A stretch of 64,000 bases of DNA from a virus, in the IMG/VR virus record IMGVR_UViG_3300032288_003949, positions 16,926 to 80,925 of that record; one strand, 5' to 3'. The translations under genes were made by a program, and so were the position numbers. The number at the start of each line of letters is the position of its first letter. Position 1 is the stretch's first letter. Under the pieces are notes generated by a model. The model searched no databases, was not told the DNA's origin, and was given only the letters and a program-made list of their open reading frames with translations. Below are positions 39,230-46,779 of the stretch, piece after piece.

Positions 39230-39310
39230 ACCGCTTCCCCCCCAAAAAGGGACGGGACACAAGCATACCACATTGAGCGACAGAATGTAGCGCGGCCTGC
39301 ATGTTCCCGT

Positions 39311-39988
39311 TCACTCCCCTTCCCGACCGAGATCGACCGCGTCGCGGTCTTCCACGACTTCGGCTTCCACCACTTCTCCGGCGGGGAGTTCTTCGGCGGT
39401 GCCTGCCAGCACCTTGTCGGCCTGCCCTGCCGCCGCTGCCAGCACTCTGATGAGTTCGGGGGTCAGCATGTTCTCCCGCTCTAGGGCTTCGTAGATCTGG
39501 CGGCTCAGGTTCTGTTGGCTCACATGGACATTGAGCTCTTGCGCTTCTTGGGGCAGCACTCCTGCCTGCTGTAGCCACTTGCCCTTCTGTATCAGCGCGT
39601 TTATGCGACCGAGCACTGCCGAGACTCGGACGCTTCCCTTCTCCCTTGCGGCGACGGCTGCGATCTCGGAGATGCCAGCGTCGATCTGGGCAGCGATGTC
39701 TTCGATGACTTCGACGGGATCCAGCTCGCTGATGCGGGTGCCTTGGTCACGCATGCCCTTGACGATGCGGGTGACGGTGTCGGGGGTCAGGCCGTAGGTC
39801 TGGGCTAGGTCGTAGCGGTCGATGCCCCGCAGGTGCGCTCGGTAGATTTCGATGTCCCGCTGGACATGCTCGTATCTGTCTCCGCCCTTCGCGCCCTTGT
39901 CGCTCGGCCCCAGGTCTGCGATTACATCGGCGGTGTCCTTCTCCCGCTGTGCCTTCGTTCTCGGCTTCCCTGTCGGCGGCTTTTCCAT
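39311..39988 (-). CDS. Putative terminase small subunit
   Basis: A 225-residue protein. Near residues 55-80 is a helix-turn-helix (RYDLAQTYGLTPDTVTRIVK). Long helices follow (EVIEDIAAQIDAGISEIAAV, GSVRVSAVLGRINALIQKGK), and the C-terminus is acidic (GEVVEAEVVEDRDAVDLG). HTH plus coiled-coil plus acidic tail, in the same strand run as the large terminase, is the layout of small terminases, which recognise packaging sites. No direct family signature is seen, so this is inference. Confidence 0.55.
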   Translation of the reverse strand: MEKPPTGKPRTKAQREKDTADVIADLGPSDKGAKGGDRYEHVQRDIEIYRAHLRGIDRYDLAQTYGLTPDTVTRIVKGMRDQGTRISELDPVEVIEDIAAQIDAGISEIAAVAAREKGSVRVSAVLGRINALIQKGKWLQQAGVLPQEAQELNVHVSQQNLSRQIYEALERENMLTPELIRVLAAAAGQADKVLAGTAEELPAGEVVEAEVVEDRDAVDLGREGE

Positions 39989-40025
39989 GCCATCAGTCTG
40001 ACATCGGTTCCGGCGTTTCGGCGTT

Positions 40026-40451
40026 CTAGTTTTTCTCCCTGACCGTCCAGTGGCTCCCGTCGGCTATCCGCCCGATGGTGCGCGGTGAGACATTGAACAC
40101 TTCCGCCACCTTTCGCTTGCTCATTCCCTTTGCGATGGCTCTCTGAGCGCGTTTGCCCATCATCGGTGTCAGTCGGCTGTGGCCGTTCAGGTAGCTCTGC
40201 TCGGCTCGGTCGACTGGTCGGTGGTGTCTCGGTCGGACGCACAGTTGGGTGCCGCAGTCCTTGTGGAGTATCTGCCCTTCTGGGACCTTGCCGTTCTCCT
40301 GCTCCCACGCATACCGTGCGGCGGTGGTGTTGCTCGTAGCGGTTCGTCGAATGGGGACTCCGTTTCCATCAGTGTGGCCTGTCCAGATCCAGCAGCCGCA
40401 GGCTTCGGCGTTGTAGCCGTCCTGCTCGGTTGTGGCTGGTCGGTGTGGCAT
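40026..40451 (-). CDS. HNH endonuclease with C-terminal helix-turn-helix
   Basis: A 141-residue protein of the HNH_3 type: CWIWTGHTDGNGVPIRR, then TAARYAWEQENGKVPEGQIL, HKDCGTQLCVRPRHHRPVDR with the catalytic HKD and the N-equivalent region. The C-terminus is an HTH (SKRKVAEVFNVSPRTIGRIA). Enzymes of this type are homing nucleases or packaging-associated HNH proteins; the position beside the terminase genes allows either. Confidence 0.8.
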   Translation of the reverse strand: MPHRPATTEQDGYNAEACGCWIWTGHTDGNGVPIRRTATSNTTAARYAWEQENGKVPEGQILHKDCGTQLCVRPRHHRPVDRAEQSYLNGHSRLTPMMGKRAQRAIAKGMSKRKVAEVFNVSPRTIGRIADGSHWTVREKN

Positions 40452-40680
40452 GTGGGGCGTATGGTAGCCTGCGTGTCGCCTTCCCTGTTGTTTCTCCTTG
40501 GAGTGGGAAGGTGGATTGCCGACTTATGGCTCCGTTCCCCTTTTCTTTCGGCTTGGGGTTCGGGGCCATTTGTCGTCCATGAGGTTGCTCGGCGGTTTTG
40601 GTCGACAGTTTCCATGCGGTTCTGTCCCTTGTTCGGGGTAGCGTTCATGGTCGATGGACGCTGTTCGATCTCATGTCTTC

Positions 40681-40839
40681 ATGTCGGCTTCGGCGGCGCT
40701 CGGTGTGCTGGAGCGGGTGCTGCGCTCGGCGAGCGCTCCCGATCTGGCTATGCGGGTTGCGTGGATGCAGCAGGAGCTTCGGGCTATTCAGGCCGAGCTC
40801 GGTTCCCCTTCGCGTAATCTTTCCAGCGACCAGCAGTAG
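40681..40839 (+). CDS. Possible small helical protein
   Basis: A 52-residue reading (MSASAALGVLERVLRSASAP ... MQQELRAIQAELG). The composition looks protein-like, but there is no clear ribosome site or promoter and its last 56 bases overlap the convergent gene at 40784. An ATG at 40654 would extend it. The stretch 40452-40680 otherwise shows nothing I can support. Confidence 0.35.
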   Translation: MSASAALGVLERVLRSASAPDLAMRVAWMQQELRAIQAELGSPSRNLSSDQQ

Positions 40840-41071
40840 CGGCGTTCTTTCGGGCGGTGCTGGTGTCCACGCCTAGCTGATCTCCCCACTTGGCAGCGAG
40901 GCTGAACACGGCTTCGATGGCTTCCATCTCGGCAGCGAGCCGTGCCATGTGCCTGCGGCGGCGGTAGCCGAGCCGTGCGCGGTCGGCCTTCCACAGTGTC
41001 TTCGTGACTCGGAGGCTGAGGCGCGTGGCGCATCCGGTCAGTCGGGCGTAGTGGGCGTATGTGATTTCCAT
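40784..41071 (-). CDS. Small basic helical protein
   Basis: A 95-residue Arg-rich helical protein (MEITYAHYARLTGCATRLSL, RRRRHMARLAAEMEAIEAVF). GAGAAGGAGCAATCAC precedes the ATG. Upstream it shares CAAGCGACCTTCT with the region before 35237. Function unknown. Confidence 0.65.
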   Translation of the reverse strand: MEITYAHYARLTGCATRLSLRVTKTLWKADRARLGYRRRRHMARLAAEMEAIEAVFSLAAKWGDQLGVDTSTARKNAATAGRWKDYAKGNRARPE

Positions 41072-41177
41072 GTGATTGCTCCTTCTCGGTCGGGTTTCTG
41101 TCGCTCTGTCCTATTAAGAAGGTCGCTTGTGGTCGACTTTGTCACCTTCGATTTCGGTGGCTTTTGTCGGCTGGATC

Positions 41178-41195
41178 TGCTACGCTTGTTAGCGC
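41178..41195 (+). promoter_or_regulatory. Extended -10 promoter
   Basis: TGCTACGCT followed by TGTTAGCGCAATCCGACGAGG: the recurring promoter-leader unit, upstream of the gene at 41217. Confidence 0.7.
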
Positions 41196-41216
41196 AATCC
41201 GACGAGGAGGTATCTG

Positions 41217-41588
41217 ATGGCTACTGTTCAGGAGAGGCACAACCGCGAGACTGGCTCGCTGGTCACGGTGGAGCGGGTATCGGCTGGCTCGGACCAGCGT
41301 CCCTTCTACACCTGCACCTGCGAGCACGACCACGGCGCTCGCCACTGCGACACGCTGGCCGAGGCTCGGTTCATGGCGGCTCGCCCGTCCCAGTGGTGTG
41401 CCGACTGCGAGGCCGAGGTTCGCCACGCGGTTGAGATGGCGCTGTGGAACGAGTTCGATCTCACGCCCGACGACCCGTCTGGCCGGATGTTCGGCGGCAG
41501 GCCGCTCGGCGATCTCAATCTCTGGGATCTGGAGCGGTCGCTCCGTGCGGCTCGCGCTCGGCGTGAGCGTGACCGCGTGGCTGCCTGA
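41217..41588 (+). CDS. Small Cys/His-rich protein
   Basis: A 123-residue protein with CTCEHDHGARHCDT and WCADCEAEVRH, enough ligands for one or two zinc sites. It starts MATVQERHNRETGSLVTVER and ends in Arg-rich helix (LRAARARRERDRVAA). GAGGAGGTATCTG precedes the ATG. No family recognised. Confidence 0.7.
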   Translation: MATVQERHNRETGSLVTVERVSAGSDQRPFYTCTCEHDHGARHCDTLAEARFMAARPSQWCADCEAEVRHAVEMALWNEFDLTPDDPSGRMFGGRPLGDLNLWDLERSLRAARARRERDRVAA

Positions 41589-41684
41589 GCTTCGCTTGCA
41601 TCTCTGTTTCGGCGGCGCGTCCTTCGGGGCGCGTTTGTCGTTTGCAGGGTTTTTCCGTCCGGCGGGCGGTTCAGGCTTCCATCT

Positions 41685-42932
41685 GTGGCTGGCAAACCGA
41701 AGTACGACTATCCAGACCGTGACGAGCTTGTGCGCCTTCTGCGCGAGCTTGGCGGTCAGTATCAGGTCGCTCAGGCTCTTGGGATCCCGCGTCCCACGCT
41801 GCAGCACCACCTGACGAAGCTCGGCATCCAGCGCGACGAGTATCTGCCTGCCAAGACTCTGGTCGCCAAGGTGCCTGATGGTGCCAGCGGCGATGCCGAG
41901 GTTTCGCGTGAGGAGATCCTGGAGCAGCGCGTCAAGGAGCTGGAGTCGCAGGTTCGGCGCGACCGCAAGGTCGAGGTCATGGACGAGCGTATTGCTCAGG
42001 CGATTGAGGCTTCGGCGGCTGTTTCCCTGCCGGTCTACAATGCAGCGCGGCCTACTCGTCGGGCGGCGACCAAGCGGTCGAAGGCTGCCGAGCATGAGTT
42101 TGTCTTGCTCTGGTCGGACACGCATGCTGGCGAGGTCGTCAGCGCGGAGGAGACCAATGGCCTGAACCGCTACAACTGGGACATCATGTGGAAGCGGCAG
42201 GAGCGGATGCGCGAGGCGGTGCTGTCTTACCGCGAGAACCGTCCGTATCAGGTCGACCGTCTTCATGTTCTCGCGCTCGGTGACATGCTGTCTGGCAACA
42301 TCCACGACGAGCTTGAGGCGACCAACGAGATGCCGTTCGCTCAGGCGACCATCGACTTCGCTGTGGAGGGCGCGTCTTGGCTGGCCAGCTTCGGCGAGTC
42401 TTTCGACTCCATCCGCTTCTCCGGCGTTGTCGGCAACCATCCACGCGCCCATCGTAAGCCACGCGCCAAGCACTCGTTCGACAACGGCGACTGGCTGGTC
42501 TACTCGGCGATGAAGCAGCTTCTCGCGGGCAACGATCAGGTGGTGTTCGATGTGCCTAAGTCTTCGCAGCACCTTGTGGAGGTCTGCGGTCGGCAGATTC
42601 TCCTGTTCCACGGCGACTCGGTGCGTTCCAGCATGCCAGGAGTCCCTTGGGGCGGCGTGATGCGGCGGGTGAACTCGCTGAATGCGACCTATGGTGCCGA
42701 TGGCCGTCCTATCGACATGTTCACTTGTGGCCACTTCCATTCGGCTGCGTTCGTGCAGTCCGATGCGGGCCAGATCGTGATGAATGGCTCGGTGAAGGGC
42801 GTTGACGAGTATTCGCTGAAGGCGTTCGGCGGCGGGCGACCGCCCCAGCAGCTTCTTCTCACCTTCCATCCACGCTATGGTCTGACCGATATGTCGCTCC
42901 TTGACCTTGACGACCCTGCCGACTCCGCATGA
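41685..42932 (+). CDS. Calcineurin-like metallophosphoesterase with N-terminal HTH
   Basis: A 415-residue protein from GTG 41685. The N-terminus has an HTH (LLRELGGQYQVAQALGIPRP), then a coiled coil. The phosphoesterase core shows the metal motifs in order: WSDTHAGE, HVLALGDMLSGN, GVVGNHPR (GNH-like), LFHGDSVR and MFTCGHFHSA (GHxH). Such phage enzymes act as DNA nucleases, Mre11-like exonucleases or nucleotidases. I cannot tell which. The start is uncertain because no strong ribosome site is visible. Confidence 0.82.
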   Translation: MAGKPKYDYPDRDELVRLLRELGGQYQVAQALGIPRPTLQHHLTKLGIQRDEYLPAKTLVAKVPDGASGDAEVSREEILEQRVKELESQVRRDRKVEVMDERIAQAIEASAAVSLPVYNAARPTRRAATKRSKAAEHEFVLLWSDTHAGEVVSAEETNGLNRYNWDIMWKRQERMREAVLSYRENRPYQVDRLHVLALGDMLSGNIHDELEATNEMPFAQATIDFAVEGASWLASFGESFDSIRFSGVVGNHPRAHRKPRAKHSFDNGDWLVYSAMKQLLAGNDQVVFDVPKSSQHLVEVCGRQILLFHGDSVRSSMPGVPWGGVMRRVNSLNATYGADGRPIDMFTCGHFHSAAFVQSDAGQIVMNGSVKGVDEYSLKAFGGGRPPQQLLLTFHPRYGLTDMSLLDLDDPADSA

Positions 42933-43351
42933 CTCAGCGCAACCGCGACTGGGAGGGCCAGTTTCTCGATCACGCTGCGCGAGCTGCGGGGCTGTCCGGC
43001 GCTCCAGCGGAGCAGTTTCGCGAGCGCGTCTGGGCTCGGATGGACAAGGGGGCGGCTGATGACGGCTCCGACGACGGTTTCTGGCGGCGCGGCTTTGAGC
43101 GCGTGGTCGATGAGGGTCGGGTTGAGGCTGAGGACATCGCTGCCTACTGTCTCGGTGCGGCTCAGGTCATCGCTGCTGCCGATGTGGACGACGAGGTGAT
43201 TCACACGATTCGGCTCCACTTGCAGGAGGCTGTCTCCGCTTCGCTTCGCGCATGGTCGCATCTGGATGTGGCAGTGGGGCTGTTCGAAGACTCCCGCGCT
43301 GGTCGGCGTGTGGCTATCCCGCGACCGAGGGCGATCTCCGATGGTGCCTAA
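42929..43351 (+). CDS. Hypothetical protein
   Basis: A 140-residue protein (MTQRNRDWEGQFLDHAARAA). Helical (AEDIAAYCLGAAQVIAAADV, VIHTIRLHLQEAVSASLRAW). Coupled to the phosphoesterase by an ATGA overlap. No family recognised. Confidence 0.65.
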   Translation: MTQRNRDWEGQFLDHAARAAGLSGAPAEQFRERVWARMDKGAADDGSDDGFWRRGFERVVDEGRVEAEDIAAYCLGAAQVIAAADVDDEVIHTIRLHLQEAVSASLRAWSHLDVAVGLFEDSRAGRRVAIPRPRAISDGA

Positions 43352-43562
43352 GCCAGCGTCGGCTGTCGATCAGGGCATGCGCGATGTGGCTATCTCGGCT
43401 GGTATCGCCATCGACCACGCGGCTGTGGCGCTTCAGTATGCGGAGGAAACTTGGCGTGACAACCAGCGCGAGGCCGCGTTGGAGAAGGCCATGGCGCTCC
43501 TTGAGCAGGCGTTGGCCGATCTGCGTGAAGCCCGCGACGCGCTAGACGCGGCGCTCAGGTAG
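43341..43562 (+). CDS. Small helical protein
   Basis: A 73-residue helical protein from ATG 43341 (MVPKPASAVDQGMRDVAISA). Long amphipathic helix NQREAALEKAMALLEQALAD. It overlaps the previous gene by 11 bases and the convergent gene by 21. Function unknown. Confidence 0.6.
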   Translation: MVPKPASAVDQGMRDVAISAGIAIDHAAVALQYAEETWRDNQREAALEKAMALLEQALADLREARDALDAALR

Positions 43563-43769
43563 CTTCATCCATCCGCGTTCCACGGCGGCAGCGATGGCTG
43601 TCTCCAGCCGTGACATCGGCCATCCGAGGTCGGCTGCGACGGCGGCTCGGTTGGATGGGCGGTTGCGGTGCTGTGCTACCAGCGTGGCAGCGAGCAAGCG
43701 GCGGATGTCCGGCTCGCTTTCGTCGTGCCTGAGTTCTTCCAGCTTGGCGAGCTTCTCGTCGTCGGTCAT
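43542..43769 (-). CDS. Small HTH-like protein
   Basis: A 75-residue protein (MTDDEKLAKLEELRHDESEP). RPSNRAAVAADLGWPMSRLE reads as a helix-turn-helix. Coupled to the upstream ParB-like gene by an ATGA overlap; last gene of that operon. Confidence 0.6.
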   Translation of the reverse strand: MTDDEKLAKLEELRHDESEPDIRRLLAATLVAQHRNRPSNRAAVAADLGWPMSRLETAIAAAVERGWMKLPERRV

Positions 43770-44386
43770 GCGTCGTGGACCGCTTCGAATATCCGTTGCG
43801 CTTGGTCTTCTTCGTCTTCGCTCTTTAGTAGCTCACGGATCCGCAGCGCCTGTTGCGGGGTAGCGACCACGGTGATCGGGACACCTTGCTCTTTGGGCTC
43901 TGGCGGTGTGGTATCGACCTTCGGCGCTGGTGGCTCTAGGAAGTCTCCGAGGTCTAGGTAGTCGCGTAGCTCGCTGGCATCCATGCTCAGGCGCTTGCTC
44001 ATCTCTTTGCGGTCGACGCGCTGCGCGAGGTCGGCAAGCAGGTGCGCGAGCTTTATCGGGACGAATTGCCCACGGAGCCGGTTCATCGTAATCATGCGAA
44101 TCTGCGCGTCGGTTTCGCCCGAGTCGTCGATCACGCATGGCACGGTTTCGGCTCCGAGTTCGCCGAGCGTGAGCCAGCGGTGTTCTCCGTCGATGATCCT
44201 GTAGCGGATGGCGGGCCGGTCTTCTGTCTCGGCGACTGGCCGGACGAGTATCGGCTGGACGAAGCCCCGTTTCGTGATGTCTTCGCGCAGCGCTCCGAGG
44301 GTGCGGTCGTCCATTTCGTTCGGGTTCTCTGGATCCGGCTCTATGTGGTGAATCGGTATGTCGGTGACTTGTATCTTGGCTTTCAC
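43766..44386 (-). CDS. ParB-like nuclease domain protein (copy 1)
   Basis: A 206-residue protein from GTG 44386 (GGGAGCGAA upstream). It shows the ParB/Srx-type N-domain: IEPDPENPNEMDDRTLGALR, GFVQPILVRP, YRIIDGEHRWLTLGELGAET (the GEHR motif), then MNRLRGQFVPIKLAHLLADL and a helix-turn-helix (KRLSMDASELRDYLDLGDFL). ParB-like proteins bind DNA, and the GEHR pocket binds or hydrolyses CTP in partition ParB. It lacks ParA partners here. Paralogue of the gene at 45366; the two flank a DNA adenine methyltransferase. Confidence 0.85.
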   Translation of the reverse strand: MKAKIQVTDIPIHHIEPDPENPNEMDDRTLGALREDITKRGFVQPILVRPVAETEDRPAIRYRIIDGEHRWLTLGELGAETVPCVIDDSGETDAQIRMITMNRLRGQFVPIKLAHLLADLAQRVDRKEMSKRLSMDASELRDYLDLGDFLEPPAPKVDTTPPEPKEQGVPITVVATPQQALRIRELLKSEDEEDQAQRIFEAVHDA

Positions 44387-45369
44387 TTCGCTCCCATTAG
44401 CAGCAGTTCGTCGCCATCGGGGTCGTGTTCGGTCTTCAGGGCGCTCAGGTGTTTGTGGTCTAGCGACTTCCAAGCGGGTTCGCGTCCTGCGTCGCGCATC
44501 ATATCGCTGATCGCTTCGGGGTCGGCTCCGCGTCCCATGCTGATGACCACCAGCGGTATGTTGTCGGCGGCGGTGAAGGCATCCTGCAGCAGCTTCCATC
44601 CATCTTCGGCTGACCAGTCGCTGGGCTCGGCGGGGTATTCGGGGTCTAGCAGGTGATTCACGCCCGCGTAGACCTGCTCGTAGGCCAAGGTGCCAGGGTA
44701 TGGCGGGTCTAGGTAGGCGATGTCAGCGTCGACATTGGCGAGAAATTCGACCGCGTCGCCCTGATACATGCGGTTGTCGAGTCCGTTGTCGAATACTCCG
44801 GCGTTCAGCGTGTCGGCTGCCTTGACTGCCATCGCCAGCGGCTTGCCTGTTCGCAGCAGTTGCGTTGCCTGCCCAGGAGTTAGCTCGTCCCACTCCCGTC
44901 GTCCGGCTGCCATCGTCGGTATTCCCCAAGAGGACATGCTCAGCGCGAGCCGTGCGATCCACGCTCGGAGGAGCCAGCGAGTCATTTCCTGCGCTTCCCT
45001 TTCGGCGGCGACTATGGTGGCCAGCACCTGTCGGCATTCGGTCGGGATGCTCAGTTCTTTTTCGTCGGGCATGTCTTCGATGGGTTCATGCTCCAGCGCG
45101 GTGGTGATCTGTGCGGCACTCAGCGTGATTCGCTTGTTTTCGATCAGCGCCTTGCCTGTGGCGACCGAGATCGGCCCCATGTCGTTGCCTATCACTCGGT
45201 ATCCCAGCGCCTTGCCTGCCATGCTTACGGCTGCTCCGCCCATGAAGGCATCGGCGAGCGTGGCTCCTGGAGCTACTCCGTAGTCGTCGGCTATCACGCG
45301 CATTATCTGGCGGGCGATCTGCCGCTTGCCGCCGAGGTATGGCGGGACTGCTCCGAGGTATCGCTTCAC
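44383..45369 (-). CDS. DNA adenine methyltransferase (D12/Dam class)
   Basis: A 328-residue enzyme. It has YLGGKRQIARQIM (the [KR]-x-PP/GGK-like start of the D12 class), DAFMGGAAVS (SAM-binding FxGxxxV), YRVIGNDMGP and catalytic IAYLDPPYPGTLAYEQ (DPPY). It transfers methyl from SAM to adenine N6 in DNA. Upstream and downstream are ParB-like genes, overlapping by 4 bases each (GTGA/ATGA), so the three are translated as a unit. Phage Dam enzymes protect DNA from host restriction. Confidence 0.88.
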   Translation of the reverse strand: MKRYLGAVPPYLGGKRQIARQIMRVIADDYGVAPGATLADAFMGGAAVSMAGKALGYRVIGNDMGPISVATGKALIENKRITLSAAQITTALEHEPIEDMPDEKELSIPTECRQVLATIVAAEREAQEMTRWLLRAWIARLALSMSSWGIPTMAAGRREWDELTPGQATQLLRTGKPLAMAVKAADTLNAGVFDNGLDNRMYQGDAVEFLANVDADIAYLDPPYPGTLAYEQVYAGVNHLLDPEYPAEPSDWSAEDGWKLLQDAFTAADNIPLVVISMGRGADPEAISDMMRDAGREPAWKSLDHKHLSALKTEHDPDGDELLLMGAK

Positions 45370-46004
45370 TCAGCTTGCTCCAGCAGGCTGATAATGGCAA
45401 GCGCTCGGCTCTCGGCTCCGGCTTCGATCTGGGTCTGGATTGCCTGTTCGACCATCTCCGCTTCGCCTGCGGTGAATTTCCATGTCAACACTTCGGGCGC
45501 GTTCTGGGCTTCGTGCATCATCGATGCGGCGAGCCGTTCGTCGACATCTTCGCCAGCGTTTTCGACGGCTCTGGCGCTCTCGTATTCAGCTTCGTCCATA
45601 CCGAGCCGTTCTCTGAGCTCGGTTTCGTCCATCTGCTCAGCGAGCTTGGCCAGCACCTTGGCGAGCCTGACTGGGACGAATTCGCCGCGCAGTCGGTTCA
45701 TCGTCAGGAGTCGCAGGCGGGCATCGTCTTCTCCTGCGTCGTCAATCACGCATGGGACGGTTTCTGCATCCGCGTCGCGCAGCACCTTCCATCGGTGTTC
45801 GCCATCGATGATTCGGTAGCGGCCTTCATGTGGTCGCACCAGCACGGGCTGAACAAAGCCACGCTGCAGGATGTCGGCTCGGAGCGCGTCCAGCAATTCG
45901 TCGTTGACGGTGTTCGGGTTCGCTGGATCCGGCTCGATGTCTTTCGTCGGCAGGTCGACCACTTCGACCGACGATCTCCGCATGGATTCGATGCTCTCCG
46001 ACAT
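45366..46004 (-). CDS. ParB-like nuclease domain protein (copy 2)
   Basis: A 212-residue paralogue of the 43766 protein: IEPDPANPNTVNDELLDALR, GFVQPVLVRPHEGRYRIIDG, EHRWKVLRDADAETVPCVID, MNRLRGEFVPVRLAKVLAKL. The C-terminus is distinct, with MMHEAQNAPEVLTWKFTAGE. ATG 46004 is chosen; the frame extends upstream through the end of another gene. Function as for copy 1: DNA-binding or CTP-linked protein, perhaps working with the methyltransferase encoded between. Confidence 0.82.
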   Translation of the reverse strand: MSESIESMRRSSVEVVDLPTKDIEPDPANPNTVNDELLDALRADILQRGFVQPVLVRPHEGRYRIIDGEHRWKVLRDADAETVPCVIDDAGEDDARLRLLTMNRLRGEFVPVRLAKVLAKLAEQMDETELRERLGMDEAEYESARAVENAGEDVDERLAASMMHEAQNAPEVLTWKFTAGEAEMVEQAIQTQIEAGAESRALAIISLLEQAE

Positions 46005-46078
46005 TCTCTGGATGTTAGCGCGTCGTCTTTCGGCAAAAGCGAAGGGCGCTTTCGCGCCCGTCGCGGGTGCTGCTGCGG

Positions 46079-46330
46079 CTAGATGGTTTCTAGCTGCTGG
46101 GCGGCTGCGAGGTATTCGGCTTCCCACATTCCGATGCCGAGGCCGCTCCACTGGATCTCGTTGCGCTCCAGTCCGTCGATGCTCTCGTCCAGCCTGACCG
46201 ACACGAGGCCGTAGTCGGTGTCGTGGTCGACAACCGTGCCTTCGGCTCCGGCTGGCGCGTCTGCCACATCGCGCTGCACTTCTTCTGTGAGCCTGACGCG
46301 GGTGCCTACTGTGATTTCGCTCATTTCCAT
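46079..46330 (-). CDS. Small beta-barrel-like protein
   Basis: An 83-residue protein from ATG 46330 (MEMSEITVGTRVRLTEEVQR). GTRVRLTEEV, GAEGTVVDHDTDYGLVSVRL and LERNEIQWSG resemble an SH3-like barrel. GAGAAGGAGAACACC precedes the ATG and a TGGTATGCT promoter lies upstream. Function unknown. Confidence 0.65.
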   Translation of the reverse strand: MEMSEITVGTRVRLTEEVQRDVADAPAGAEGTVVDHDTDYGLVSVRLDESIDGLERNEIQWSGLGIGMWEAEYLAAAQQLETI

Positions 46331-46362
46331 GGTGTTCTCCTTCTCTCTTGGGTTGCTCCAAG

Positions 46363-46408
46363 AGCATACCACATCGCGCTACATTTCGTCGCTCGTCTAT
46401 GCTACAGT
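46363..46408. promoter_or_regulatory. Divergent promoter region with tandem plus-strand -10 elements
   Basis: Minus-strand TGGTATGCT (46371-46363) serves the gene at 46330. On the plus strand TACATT near 46380 (preceded by CGC) and TGCTACAGT (46400-46408) repeat the tandem layout of 27029 and 35312, and serve the gene at 46436. Confidence 0.65.
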
Positions 46409-46435
46409 GGTTGAGCAATCAACGAGAGGAGAATC

Positions 46436-46645
46436 ATGAGGGACGATGGTGGATTCAACCGCGACGAGGTGATCAGCACCAACCTGCGGCTCACCCAAGC
46501 GCAGGCCGAGGTCTTGGTCACGGCGCTCCGCCGCCACGAGCACACTTGCCGCGAGCTTTACACGGCGGACGGCGATGACGAGGCTGAGGTGGCTGGCGGG
46601 ATTCTGGCCTTCGTGTATGCCGCTCGCGAGGGCTACGGCTGCTAG
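46436..46645 (+). CDS. Small hypothetical protein
   Basis: A 69-residue protein (MRDDGGFNRDEVISTNLRLT) with a helix QAEVLVTALRRHEHTCRELY and an acidic turn. GAGAGGAGAATC precedes the ATG. It is the only gene of its unit and is followed by a terminator. Confidence 0.7.
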   Translation: MRDDGGFNRDEVISTNLRLTQAQAEVLVTALRRHEHTCRELYTADGDDEAEVAGGILAFVYAAREGYGC

Positions 46646-46670
46646 GTAGCCACCTTTTCGCTTCACTTTC

Positions 46671-46697
46671 GGGTCGCCTTCGGGCGGCCCGTTTGCG
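46671..46697 (+). terminator. Intrinsic terminator
   Basis: GGGTCGCC-TTCG-GGCGGCCC followed by GTTTGCGTT; one internal T-G pair. Ends the single-gene transcript from 46436. Confidence 0.65.
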
Positions 46698-46705
46698 TTG
46701 GAGGA

Positions 46706-46749
46706 AAGAAGCCCGCGCCAAGTGAAGGGAGTCTCGGCACGGGCTTCTG
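46706..46749 (-). terminator. Intrinsic terminator after the transglycosylase genes
   Basis: On the minus strand GAAGCCCGTGCC pairs with GGCGCGGGCTTC (one mismatch) across a loop of about 15 bases and is followed by TTTCC. It lies about 30 bases after the stop at 46780. Confidence 0.65.
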
Positions 46750-46779
46750 TCTGGTCGACTCTAACAGGCCGTCAGGCGG

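Noticed and set aside
41142-42869. A 575-residue minus-strand frame
   Set aside because: Opposite strand of the calcineurin-like phosphoesterase, whose metal motifs are in the correct order; the minus frame is Arg/Leu/Val-rich and lacks a ribosome site.
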